The notes beneath the pieces were generated by a model. That model had not been told where the DNA came from. It did no database searches and worked only from the letters and a program-made list of their open reading frames with translations. Shown piece by piece: positions 1 through 7,802 of a stretch of 64,000 nt of DNA. This DNA comes from Pallidibacillus pasinlerensis (GTDB taxonomy: Bacteria; Bacillota; Bacilli; Bacillales; Caldibacillaceae). The translations under genes were made by a program, and so were the position numbers. The first letter of the stretch is position 1, and each line of letters begins with the position of its first letter. The stretch is from the NCBI RefSeq assembly GCF_009996845.1, contig NZ_JAACYS010000003.1, positions 1 to 64,000 of the forward strand, written 5' to 3'.

Positions 1-15
1 CTTAAGTCAAATAAC

Positions 16-44
16 TTTACATATAAATTTTTATATTGTAATAT
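16..44 (+). promoter_or_regulatory. Putative sigma-A promoter of the ribU riboswitch transcript
   Basis: A -35 box TTTACA at 16-21 is followed by a 17-base spacer and a -10 box TAATAT at 39-44. It lies just upstream of the FMN riboswitch, as expected for its leader transcript. Assigned by consensus only. Confidence 0.5.
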
Positions 45-70
45 AAAAATGAAAATAAAATAAAGGTTCA

Positions 71-209
71 TCTTCGGGGCAGGGTGAAATTCCCGACCGG
101 CGGTATTAAGGAAAATATGTTCCTTTAAGCCCGCGAGCCTTTTGAAAGATAAAGGCAGGATTTGGTGAGATTCCAAAGCCGACAGTAAAGTCTGGATGGG
201 AGAAGATGG
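71..209 (+). promoter_or_regulatory. FMN riboswitch (RFN element)
   Basis: This leader carries the RFN-box segments in order: TCTTCGGGGCAGGG near 71-84, AAATTCCCGACCGGCGGT near 88-105, AGCCCGCGAGC near 128-138, GATTTGGTGAGATTCC near 160-175, AAGCCGACAGT near 177-187 and the closing AGTCTGGATGGGAGAAGA near 189-206. The element senses FMN and here sits 185 bases ahead of the riboflavin transporter gene, with a terminator hairpin in between. That arrangement implies transcription attenuation when FMN is plentiful. Confidence 0.96.
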
Positions 210-287
210 AGGTTTCGATTTATGTGGTAATACCTATCTTTATTTTGATATAGGTGTACTATATTTATTTGTCATACCTTAAATTCT

Positions 288-320
288 CCCCGAAGAAAAT
301 ATTTCTTCGGGTTTATTTTT
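288..320 (+). terminator. Rho-independent terminator of the FMN riboswitch
   Basis: Stem CCCGAAGAA at 289-297 pairs with TTCTTCGGG at 303-311 and is followed by a T-rich run. Its position between the riboswitch and ribU makes it the likely expression platform: FMN binding should favour this hairpin. Confidence 0.85.
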
Positions 321-393
321 TGGCAAATTATACAAGTATGATCGAAACCAAGTCTCCCTCTTCTTACGATGAATCAAAAAGGAGAGAGGAAAA

Positions 394-954
394 ATGAAAA
401 AATTAGGAGTAAAAGCTTTTGTAGCAATTGGAATGTTAAGTGCCATTGCCTATGTATTAATGTTACTTAACTTCCCGTTGCCAATGTTCCCGACTTGGCT
501 AAAAATTGACTTTAGTGATGTACCAGCCCTTGTTGGTGCTATCATTATGGGACCTGTTGCAGGTATACTTATTGAGTTAATTAAAAATATCCTTGACGTA
601 ATCTCAACAGGTTCAGAAACAGGTGTACCGGTTGGTCATATCGCGAATTTCACAACTGGATTATTATTCGTTTTACCAACTTATTATGCTTACAAAAAGG
701 TACAATCGAAAAAAGGTGTTATTACAGGATTAACAGTTGCAACAATTATTACTACACTAGGAATGAGTGTACTTAACTATTTCGTATTCTTCCCAATGTA
801 TAGTATATTCATGGGATTTGAAGTTCCGAAATTAATGGTTGTAATTGCAGTAGCGCCATTTAATTTAATTAAATGTATTATGATTTCGATTGTATTCTAT
901 GTACTTTATAGCAAAATGCAAGATCGAATTGCAAAAATGCGCCAAGCATTTTAA
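394..954 (+). CDS. ribU: Riboflavin ECF transporter S component RibU
   Basis: This 186-residue hydrophobic protein has five to six predicted membrane segments and matches the RibU family, the substrate-binding S component that works with the shared EcfA/EcfA'/EcfT module to import riboflavin. The family-typical stretch around residues 39-58 (DFSDVPALVGAIIMGP) is visible. The ATG follows a good AGGAGAGAGG ribosome binding site. The FMN riboswitch upstream strongly supports riboflavin as substrate. No energising ECF genes are nearby; they are expected elsewhere on the chromosome. Length and motifs look intact. Confidence 0.94.
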   Translation: MKKLGVKAFVAIGMLSAIAYVLMLLNFPLPMFPTWLKIDFSDVPALVGAIIMGPVAGILIELIKNILDVISTGSETGVPVGHIANFTTGLLFVLPTYYAYKKVQSKKGVITGLTVATIITTLGMSVLNYFVFFPMYSIFMGFEVPKLMVVIAVAPFNLIKCIMISIVFYVLYSKMQDRIAKMRQAF

Positions 955-961
955 TTTGATA

Positions 962-1004
962 AAAAGGCTTTCCGATGGGTGAAATCTCATCGGAAAGCCT
1001 TTTA
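962..1004. terminator. Bidirectional terminator between ribU and fer
   Basis: AAGGCTTTCCGATG pairs with CATCGGAAAGCCTT around a short GGTGAAATCT loop. A-rich and T-rich flanks on both sides mean it can serve ribU on the plus strand and fer on the minus strand. Confidence 0.85.
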
Positions 1005-1055
1005 TTCTAGTAGAATACATATAAATATTTAAGTTACTCATCATATTTAAGTAAA

Positions 1056-1328
<273 letters not shown>

Positions 1329-1375
1329 CTAGGTGTTTGATTGGAAAAAAGTCTAAAATATTGCATAACATTATT

Positions 1376-1404
1376 ATTTTAAGTCTAATAAGTATACTTT
1401 TCAA
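1376..1404 (-). promoter_or_regulatory. Putative sigma-A promoter of fer
   Basis: On the minus strand TTGAAA (plus 1399-1404) is followed by exactly 17 bases and TAAAAT (plus 1376-1381), about 70 bases ahead of the fer start. Confidence 0.5.
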
Positions 1405-1526
1405 CAGAAATGAGGTCTTCTAAGGACGTATAATCATAAATTTAACAAAATAGACAAACACTAATGAAATTATTTGTATGATAAACTTTTATAAATTCAT
1501 GATAAAATAAACTTAGGTGATATGTT

Positions 1527-2588
1527 GTGAACTTTTTAACTGTTATTATTTTATATTGTATTTCTTGTTTTAAAGGAGAACGTTCAACGAACGCAGTATA
1601 TTATTTATTACAAGGGAAGAAGTCAGCACAAACTGTTCAAGATGCGGTTTGGTTCTCTTTAAAACATGTTTTTTCAATATATCCAGAATTAAAGAAGGAA
1701 TTATTTCAAGAACACATTAACTTTTTAGTAAAACACAAGCTTGTTGAAATTAATGAAAAAACATGCCAAATTACAACTGCTGGTGAAGAAAAGTTATCTA
1801 ACTACATTGAAAAGCAACCAATTCCTAAAAGTTTAGATGGTTGGAATTTTCAACATATAGATAAAAAGTTTTGGCAAAGACTTAGTCTTATCGTTCAAAT
1901 TGTTTCGAATTGGGCAAATGGTGAAGGGAAGTTTATGCCAGTCCAACGTGATTATTATACACAAAGATGGGTTAAACGATGGTTATTTGATTGGAATACA
2001 ACATATGATAAACAAACATTGACGAAGAAGCTTTATTTTGAGATAGAACATCTTTTATCTTATGCGGAAAGTAAAAAAGAAAATCCTGAACTTTTCGTTG
2101 CTCGTTTATCTGGCTATGAAAATCCGGGATTAACTATTTCGCAAATTGCACAACAGTATAAAATTGATGAGTATTATTATTTAATAATTTTTCGTAATTT
2201 CCTTCATTTTATGATTAAGTCGATTTCAGATTTTCGTAGTGACTATCCATTACTTTACTCAATTATTAAAAATGAACAACAGGAAATTGTTTTTACTGAT
2301 TCAACGAGAAAAACTTTAAATTTATTAAGTATGAACAAATCGATAATAGAAATTGCACGGATACGAAACTTAAAGGTAAGTACAATTGAAGATCATATTG
2401 TTGAAATAGCTTTAATGGACGAAAAATTTTCCATCGATCAATTTGTCACACCGTCCATGCAAGATAAGATTCGTTCGGCTATAAATACATTAAATACAAG
2501 GAAATTAAAACGGATTAAAGAAGCAGTGCCTGATGCAGATTATTTTGCAATTCGTTTAGTTTTATCAAAATGGACCGAACAGAAATAG
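1527..2588 (+). CDS. ypbB: YpbB family helix-turn-helix protein, partner gene of RecS
   Basis: The 353-residue soluble protein resembles YpbB, a conserved Bacillaceae protein with a helix-turn-helix-like C-terminal domain that is almost always encoded just ahead of the RecQ-type helicase RecS. The N-terminal part has no motif that I can name. Residues around 280-300 (MNKSIIEIARIRNLKVSTIEDHIVE) have the form of a helix-turn-helix. The GTG start follows AGGTGA at six bases. The stop codon is immediately adjacent to the recS ribosome binding site, so the two are translationally coupled. Molecular function is unknown; a role with RecS in DNA processing is inferred from context. Confidence 0.82.
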   Translation: MNFLTVIILYCISCFKGERSTNAVYYLLQGKKSAQTVQDAVWFSLKHVFSIYPELKKELFQEHINFLVKHKLVEINEKTCQITTAGEEKLSNYIEKQPIPKSLDGWNFQHIDKKFWQRLSLIVQIVSNWANGEGKFMPVQRDYYTQRWVKRWLFDWNTTYDKQTLTKKLYFEIEHLLSYAESKKENPELFVARLSGYENPGLTISQIAQQYKIDEYYYLIIFRNFLHFMIKSISDFRSDYPLLYSIIKNEQQEIVFTDSTRKTLNLLSMNKSIIEIARIRNLKVSTIEDHIVEIALMDEKFSIDQFVTPSMQDKIRSAINTLNTRKLKRIKEAVPDADYFAIRLVLSKWTEQK

Positions 2589-2597
2589 GTGAAGAAA

Positions 2598-4073
2598 ATG
2601 AATCTAGAACAAATTTTACAAAAACATTTTTCGTTTAAAGCATTTCGTACAGGTCAAAAAGAGATTATTCAATCGATATTGGAAAACAAAAATACACTTG
2701 CATTATTACCAACTGGAACCGGAAAGTCTTTATGTTACCAGTTACCCGGTTATATTTTAGATGGAATCATATTAATTATTTCTCCATTACTCTCCTTAAT
2801 GCAAGATCAAGTTGAACAAATGAAGTTAAAAGGTGAAAAAAGAGTAGTTGCGATCAATTCCTTTCTAACATTTGAAGAACGTAACTTCGTGTTAAACAAT
2901 ATCGAAAACTATAAATTTATATATATTTCACCTGAAATGTTGCAAAACGAACAAATTGCTTCGATCTTTCAAAAGGTAAAAATTTCTCTCCTAGTTATTG
3001 ATGAAGCCCATTGTATTTCTCAATGGGGATATGATTTTCGCCCAGATTATTTAGAGCTTGGTAATGTCCGTAAGAAACTAGGGAACCCAGTGACACTTGC
3101 TTTAACAGCAACGGCAAAATTCGATGTTCGTAAAGATATTAAAAAATATTTATTTATGGAAGATGCTAAAGAATATATTTTTTCCATGGATCGACCGAAC
3201 ATTTCCATTCAAGTTGAAAAAATACGAGACTATCCAGAAAAGTTACAACGATTAATAGAATTAGTAGATAAATTACAAGGCCCAGGAATTATTTATTTTT
3301 CTAGTAAAAAGAAGGCAGATGAGGTTGCCCAATTACTTAATGAGAAAGGGTTATGTAAAGTCGCCTCTTATCATGCAGGTCTTGACCAAGAAATGAGAAT
3401 ACTACTTCAACAACAATTTTTATACAATCAAATTGATGTAATGTGTGCAACTAGTGCCTTTGGTATGGGAGTAAACAAAGAAAATGTAAGATATGTCATT
3501 CATTTTCATCCACCACTAAATATCGAGTCCTATTTACAAGAAATTGGTAGGGCTGGTAGAGATGGTAACGAAAGTATCGCCATAATGTTGTATTCCGAAG
3601 ACGATTTTTTCTTACAGCAACAATTACTTGAAAATGAATTACCTAATGATACTCATATTGATGTCTTTACGGATTTGGTACGGTCTAGTAACAAAACGAA
3701 TGATTTTTCGAGAAATCAACCGTATCCTGGTTACTCAGAAGTTCATTGGCGTATATTATGGAAATATTATGAGTCAAGTAATGGTGTGCATGAATTCCAA
3801 TCGACAATGAAATCTTTTGTAAAAACTCGATTGCAAATAAAAAAAGAAAAATTACAAGAACTTATAAACTGGATACTAACAAACGGTTGTCGCAGGAAGA
3901 ATATACTACACATTTTTGAACAAGAGGAAACTAAAAGGGTTTCAAACTGTTGTGATTTTTGTGGAATTGATTTTACCCGGTTTAAAAAACAAGAAAAGTT
4001 AAAATTAAGTGAAAAAACTTGGATGTGGAGGGATAGACTCAAATCAATTTTTCAAATTGAGGAGTTAAAATAA
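2598..4073 (+). CDS. recS: RecQ-family ATP-dependent DNA helicase RecS
   Basis: This 491-residue protein is a superfamily 2 RecQ-type 3'-5' DNA helicase. Walker A PTGTGKS is near residues 38-44, the DEAH box (VIDEAHCISQWGYDFRPDY) near 133, TATA motif III (ALTATAKFDV) follows, and motif VI reads QEIGRAGRDG. It ends after the zinc-binding region and lacks the HRDC domain, matching the shorter Bacillus RecS rather than full RecQ. In the zinc module the usual C-x2-C-x2-C trio reads SNCCDFC, so one ligand has shifted. I chose ATG 2598 over an in-frame GTG nine bases earlier because AGGTGA is correctly spaced for it. Confidence 0.9.
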   Translation: MNLEQILQKHFSFKAFRTGQKEIIQSILENKNTLALLPTGTGKSLCYQLPGYILDGIILIISPLLSLMQDQVEQMKLKGEKRVVAINSFLTFEERNFVLNNIENYKFIYISPEMLQNEQIASIFQKVKISLLVIDEAHCISQWGYDFRPDYLELGNVRKKLGNPVTLALTATAKFDVRKDIKKYLFMEDAKEYIFSMDRPNISIQVEKIRDYPEKLQRLIELVDKLQGPGIIYFSSKKKADEVAQLLNEKGLCKVASYHAGLDQEMRILLQQQFLYNQIDVMCATSAFGMGVNKENVRYVIHFHPPLNIESYLQEIGRAGRDGNESIAIMLYSEDDFFLQQQLLENELPNDTHIDVFTDLVRSSNKTNDFSRNQPYPGYSEVHWRILWKYYESSNGVHEFQSTMKSFVKTRLQIKKEKLQELINWILTNGCRRKNILHIFEQEETKRVSNCCDFCGIDFTRFKKQEKLKLSEKTWMWRDRLKSIFQIEELK

Positions 4074-4651
4074 TGAGAAAACAAAAAGAAATAATTGATC
4101 AATTAAGTGATCGTGAATTAATGATAAACTTTTATTTATCCCAAGGGATTATTTTAGTTACTGCTCTATCGTTAACTCCTTTTCTCTTCACTTCTTTTTC
4201 GGATTTATTTACCCTTTTTCGTTTTGAAAAAATAGGGCAAGTATTGTTCATCGGTAGTGGAGCAGGTTTAATTGTTGTTTTATTAGATTTATTACTAATG
4301 AAAATTTTACCCGAATCATACTTCGATGATGGAGGAATTAATGAACGACTTTTTACAAACCGTGGATTTTGGCAAATAATTTGGATTACCTTGTTAGTTG
4401 CTTTTTGTGAAGAGTTATTATTTCGAGGTGTAATTCAAACGAAATTCGGACTCGTAGCTGCAAGTCTTATTTTTGCAATTGTTCATTTTCGCTATCTAGC
4501 AAACAAATTTTTATTGACATATGTCGTGTTACTTAGTTTCTTTATTGGGTACATTTATGAGTATACAGGAAATTTAGCCGCCACATTTATGATGCATTTT
4601 GTTATTGATAGTTTGCTAGGTTTACTAATTTATTATAAAAGTGGCAATTAA
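4073..4651 (+). CDS. ypbD: CPBP-family intramembrane metalloprotease YpbD
   Basis: The 192-residue membrane protein has about five to six hydrophobic segments and the CAAX-processing/bacteriocin-processing (CPBP, Abi) motifs: EELLFRGVIQ near residue 121, HFRYL, and a final HFVIDS. These glutamate and histidine residues form the intramembrane active site in the family. The start overlaps the recS stop by one base (TAATG), so it is in the ypbB-recS operon. The substrate is unknown. It matches YpbD in position and size. Confidence 0.85.
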   Translation: MRKQKEIIDQLSDRELMINFYLSQGIILVTALSLTPFLFTSFSDLFTLFRFEKIGQVLFIGSGAGLIVVLLDLLLMKILPESYFDDGGINERLFTNRGFWQIIWITLLVAFCEELLFRGVIQTKFGLVAASLIFAIVHFRYLANKFLLTYVVLLSFFIGYIYEYTGNLAATFMMHFVIDSLLGLLIYYKSGN

Positions 4652-4682
4652 AACACGCTAAACAGGAATAGGGGGTAGACCG

Positions 4683-4976
4683 ATGAACAACCAAGACCAA
4701 GCAGAAAAGCTGAGAGAAGTAGTAAAGAATGAGACTATAGATGAGATAGATTTTACATCAAATTTACCACTTAGAAGTGAATATCATAAAAGGAAGAATA
4801 AAAAGAAGAAAAAGTCTAAAATAAAATATCCAATTATTAAACTTTTAGTCATTTTATTTTTGATGTTACCGGTCATTATTGGTATTTTCTATTTTTATCA
4901 TTTATTTAATGCTGATTCTAATCCAGTATTTAAAAATCAGAAAAATGATTATTTCGACCAAGTTGAATTTGAATAA
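4683..4976 (+). CDS. Short YpbE-like membrane protein lacking LysM domain
   Basis: This 97-residue protein occupies the place of ypbE. It has an acidic N-terminus, a lysine-rich stretch (KRKNKKKKKSK) near residues 37-47, one membrane segment near 51-71 and an outer tail of about 25 residues. B. subtilis YpbE has the same kind of N-terminal part but continues into a C-terminal LysM peptidoglycan-binding domain, which is absent here; no LysM-like sequence is visible in the 78 bases after the stop. It may be a natural truncation that keeps only the anchor, or an unrelated small membrane protein. The GGGG ribosome binding site precedes the ATG. Confidence 0.6.
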   Translation: MNNQDQAEKLREVVKNETIDEIDFTSNLPLRSEYHKRKNKKKKKSKIKYPIIKLLVILFLMLPVIIGIFYFYHLFNADSNPVFKNQKNDYFDQVEFE

Positions 4977-5054
4977 TAGATATTTTGTTAGAATATGTCC
5001 GAAAGCAAGCCCATATGTTTAATATATAAATTGATGTATGGGGGGCTGATTAAT

Positions 5055-5510
5055 TTGGACGAGCATATAAAAAATTTAGATAACTGGACGGACGAAGCTA
5101 CGAAACAAATGTTACAAAATGTTGTGAAAAGAAAACGGAAATTCGATAAATTTGAAAAAAGACATTTAATCTTTTTATGGCTAACAATTTTAAGTTTTAC
5201 TTTTTATGGGATTTTTCTTTACACAAAAATTTATATGCCATACTCATACTCCGCATCAATGATATTTTCTGCATTTTTATCTAATTCATATAATGTATAT
5301 TTTATCGTTGTTTCATTTAGTTTATATGGCTATTTAACCGTTTTAAAGAAGAAAGTCGATAAATATGAAAAGGAATATCATGCCCTTCGCTGTGAAATTA
5401 TCGATAAAGCACCTGATTTATGGAAAGGTGAAGCATGGGATAAACGACATATTGTTTTTGAAATGATGAAGAAACAATATGACATAAACTTGTATCATGA
5501 AAACAAATAA
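5055..5510 (+). CDS. ypbF: YpbF family (DUF2663) membrane protein
   Basis: The protein has two central membrane segments near residues 39-60 and 70-95 between charged cytoplasmic ends, and resembles the DUF2663/YpbF family of unknown function. The reading frame is open upstream to 4995, but no ribosome binding site precedes that codon. GGGGGCTG lies seven bases before a TTG at 5055, which gives a 151-residue protein beginning MDEHIKN, close to the usual family length. It sits between the ypbE-like gene and ypbH as in B. subtilis. The start is uncertain. Confidence 0.72.
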   Translation: MDEHIKNLDNWTDEATKQMLQNVVKRKRKFDKFEKRHLIFLWLTILSFTFYGIFLYTKIYMPYSYSASMIFSAFLSNSYNVYFIVVSFSLYGYLTVLKKKVDKYEKEYHALRCEIIDKAPDLWKGEAWDKRHIVFEMMKKQYDINLYHENK

Positions 5511-5569
5511 AAATGATTAAAATTTAAAACTTTATGGTCTCCAACTGTGAACCATTACTACTTTATTTT

Positions 5570-5583
5570 CATAACATGTTATG
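5570..5583. repeat. 14-bp perfect palindrome upstream of ypbH
   Basis: CATAACATGTTATG reads the same on both strands and ends 17 bases before the ypbH ribosome binding site. It has operator-like form, but no regulator is assigned and AT-rich DNA gives some such palindromes by chance. Confidence 0.4.
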
Positions 5584-5613
5584 AGAAGTTTCAACAGTCA
5601 GGAGGCCAAATAT

Positions 5614-6189
5614 ATGCGATTAGAGCGGATTGGGGAAAATCAGATCAAACTTTTTTTGTCAATAGAAGAATTGACAGAACGTGGTCTCACAAAAGAGGAC
5701 GTTGAAAAAAATTCATTAAAATGGCATGAACTATATTTTGATATGGTAAATGAAGTATATGACGAGTTTGATTTTAGTGTAGTTACTACACTACTTATTG
5801 ATATATTAACAGTAAACCAACGAGAAATGGTCCTTTTATTTACGTTATATACGGATGATGGATTGTTTGTTGATGATGAAGATAATATTGAATATAGTAT
5901 TGAGACTGAACAAGCTACTTGTTATCGTTTTATTGATATCGAGCATGTGATTCAATTTGCTAGACGTGTATCATACTTATATAAAGGCGGTACATTATTT
6001 AGTTATAATGATGAATATTTTTTAATAATTCCTCAAGATGAAGAAAATACTTTTCTAAAAGTAAGAACGATTATTTCAGAATATGGATTTTCATCAAATT
6101 TGTCCGTTACTTTTCTAATGGAATATGGAACTGAGATTATTAAAAGTTTTGCGGTCGATATAATAAACAAATATTTTTTAACAGCATGA
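5614..6189 (+). CDS. ypbH: MecA-family ClpC adaptor paralogue YpbH
   Basis: The 191-residue protein has the two-part architecture of MecA-family adaptors: an N-terminal substrate-binding part (MRLERIGENQIKLFLSIEEL), an acidic linker near residues 80-95, and a C-terminal ClpC-binding domain with a central FARR segment. YpbH is the MecA paralogue that binds ClpC and presents substrates to ClpCP in Bacillus. I chose ATG 5614, which follows AGGAGG at seven bases; an upstream in-frame ATG lacks a site. It is monocistronic, followed by a clear terminator, with a 14-bp palindrome just upstream. Confidence 0.86.
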   Translation: MRLERIGENQIKLFLSIEELTERGLTKEDVEKNSLKWHELYFDMVNEVYDEFDFSVVTTLLIDILTVNQREMVLLFTLYTDDGLFVDDEDNIEYSIETEQATCYRFIDIEHVIQFARRVSYLYKGGTLFSYNDEYFLIIPQDEENTFLKVRTIISEYGFSSNLSVTFLMEYGTEIIKSFAVDIINKYFLTA

Positions 6190-6214
6190 GCTCGTTGTGA
6201 CGAGCTTATTTTTT
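6189..6214 (+). terminator. Terminator of ypbH
   Basis: AGCTCGT at 6189-6195 pairs with ACGAGCT at 6200-6206 around TGTG and runs into TATTTTTT. The stem starts inside the ypbH stop codon. Confidence 0.85.
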
Positions 6215-6290
6215 CTACTAAAAATTACAAGATATAATTAATATATTTGAGTTAAAACTATTAAAATATAACTATTTTAAATTTGTTTTT

Positions 6291-6304
6291 TGAAGTCGCT
6301 TTCA
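6291..6304 (+). promoter_or_regulatory. Candidate CcpA cre site upstream of gudB
   Basis: TGAAGTCGCTTTCA matches the cre consensus TGWAANCGNTNWCA at all but one defined position and is nearly palindromic. It lies seven bases upstream of the predicted gudB -35 box, a position compatible with carbon-source control of glutamate catabolism. Confidence 0.42.
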
Positions 6305-6310
6305 TTTTCC

Positions 6311-6338
6311 TTGCAATAAAAAATTTTCAGTGTATACT
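6311..6338 (+). promoter_or_regulatory. Putative sigma-A promoter of gudB
   Basis: TTGCAA at 6311-6316, a 16-base spacer and TATACT at 6333-6338, 41 bases ahead of the gudB start codon. Confidence 0.55.
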
Positions 6339-6379
6339 AATGTTGAAGAAGGATGCTATCGTAATTAGGAGGTTTACAA

Positions 6380-7660
6380 ATGACCACCCAAAAGGGTACT
6401 GAAAATATTACAAAAGATGTGAAAAACGATGATATTTTAACGTCCACTCAAAAAATAATTCATGAAGCATTAGAAAAACTAGGATACTCCGAAGAAGTTT
6501 ACGAGTTATTAAAAGAACCAATGCGGACACTTATAGTAAAAATTCCTGTTCGCATGGATGATGGGAAAGTAAAGGTTTTTACTGGTTATCGTGTTCAACA
6601 TAACGATTCAGTTGGACCTACTAAAGGTGGAATTCGTTTCCATCCAAATGTTACCGAAAGAGAAATTCAAGCATTAGCAATTTGGATGAGTTTAAAATGT
6701 GGTATAGTCAACGTCCCATACGGTGGAGGAAAAGGCGCAATTATTTGTGATCCTAGAACAATGTCAATCCGTGAATTAGAAGCATTAAGTAGAGGATATG
6801 TACGCGCTGTCAGCCAAATTGTAGGACCAACAAAAGATATACCAGCACCAGACGTTTTTACTAACTCACAAATAATGGCATGGATGATGGATGAGTATAG
6901 TAAAATTGACCAATTTAATTCGCCAGGCTTTATTACAGGGAAACCGCTTGTATTAGGGGGTTCACATGGACGTGAGTCGGCAACAGCCAAAGGAGTTACA
7001 ATTTGTATTCGCGAAGCAGCGAAAAAGCGTGGCATAGACTTAAAAGGTGCTAGAGTAGTTGTACAAGGCTTTGGTAATGCAGGTGGCTATTTATCAAAGT
7101 TTATGCACGATGCAGGAGCAAAAGTTATTGGGATTTCTGATGCGTATGGCGCATTATATGATCCGGATGGTTTAGATATTGATTACTTATTAGATCGTCG
7201 TGATAGTTTTGGTACAGTTACAAATCTATTTAATAATACAATTACAAATAAAGAATTATTAGAATTAGATTGTGATATTTTAGTACCGGCTGCGATTGGT
7301 AATCAAATTACAAAAGAAAATGCTCACAATATTAAAGCGGATATTATAGTTGAGGCTGCTAATGGTCCGACAACGGCGGAAGCAACAGCAATTTTAACTG
7401 AACTCGGAAAGTTAATTGTGCCGGACGTACTTGCTTCAGCAGGTGGAGTAACAGTTTCATATTTTGAATGGGTACAAAACAATCAAGGTTACTATTGGTC
7501 AGAAGAAGAAGTAGCGGAAAAATTAGAAGATATTATGGTCCGTTCCTTCGAGAATATATATAATACAGCAAAGACAAGAAAAATTGATATGCGTTTAGCT
7601 GCCTATATGGCGGGTGTTAGAAATATGGCAGAAGCATGTCGTTTCAGAGGTTGGGTATAA
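6380..7660 (+). CDS. gudB: NAD-specific glutamate dehydrogenase
   Basis: The 426-residue enzyme oxidatively deaminates glutamate to 2-oxoglutarate and ammonia. The glycine-rich substrate loop with the catalytic lysine (PYGGGKGAI, K118) and the Rossmann motif VVQGFGNAGG near residue 230 are intact, as is the C-terminal RNMAEACRFRGW typical of GudB/RocG. The length matches an active GudB, and I see no direct-repeat insertion in the active-site region like that in the cryptic gudB of B. subtilis 168. It is a single-gene unit behind a good AGGAGG site. GudB versus RocG is decided mainly by the neighbourhood (ypbH upstream, ypdA downstream). Confidence 0.93.
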   Translation: MTTQKGTENITKDVKNDDILTSTQKIIHEALEKLGYSEEVYELLKEPMRTLIVKIPVRMDDGKVKVFTGYRVQHNDSVGPTKGGIRFHPNVTEREIQALAIWMSLKCGIVNVPYGGGKGAIICDPRTMSIRELEALSRGYVRAVSQIVGPTKDIPAPDVFTNSQIMAWMMDEYSKIDQFNSPGFITGKPLVLGGSHGRESATAKGVTICIREAAKKRGIDLKGARVVVQGFGNAGGYLSKFMHDAGAKVIGISDAYGALYDPDGLDIDYLLDRRDSFGTVTNLFNNTITNKELLELDCDILVPAAIGNQITKENAHNIKADIIVEAANGPTTAEATAILTELGKLIVPDVLASAGGVTVSYFEWVQNNQGYYWSEEEVAEKLEDIMVRSFENIYNTAKTRKIDMRLAAYMAGVRNMAEACRFRGWV

Positions 7661-7676
7661 AATTTAACTAATAAAT

Positions 7677-7768
7677 AAGGTCAGACCGCACAATAGACAA
7701 TGTCTAGTTATCTATTAACGTTAATAGCTAGATGTTGTATAATTGTGACAAGGTGTGACCTTTTTTTA
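7677..7768 (+). terminator. Very long nested hairpin ending in a U-run, gudB-ypdA interval
   Basis: Concentric complementary blocks fold this interval into one long stem: AAGGTCA 7677-7683 with TGACCTT 7756-7762, CACAAT 7689-7694 with ATTGTG 7742-7747, ACAA with TTGT, TCTAG 7703-7707 with CTAGA 7728-7732, and the perfect 16-bp palindrome CTATTAACGTTAATAG at 7712-7727. It ends in seven T. It probably terminates gudB, but it is far longer than an ordinary terminator. Confidence 0.72.
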
Positions 7769-7802
7769 TATAATTGTTGTTTACATAGGAGGTATACAAA
7801 AG

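Noticed and set aside
6667-7035. Long antisense reading frame within gudB
   Set aside because: It is a mirror of gudB codons, without a ribosome binding site or recognisable protein content.
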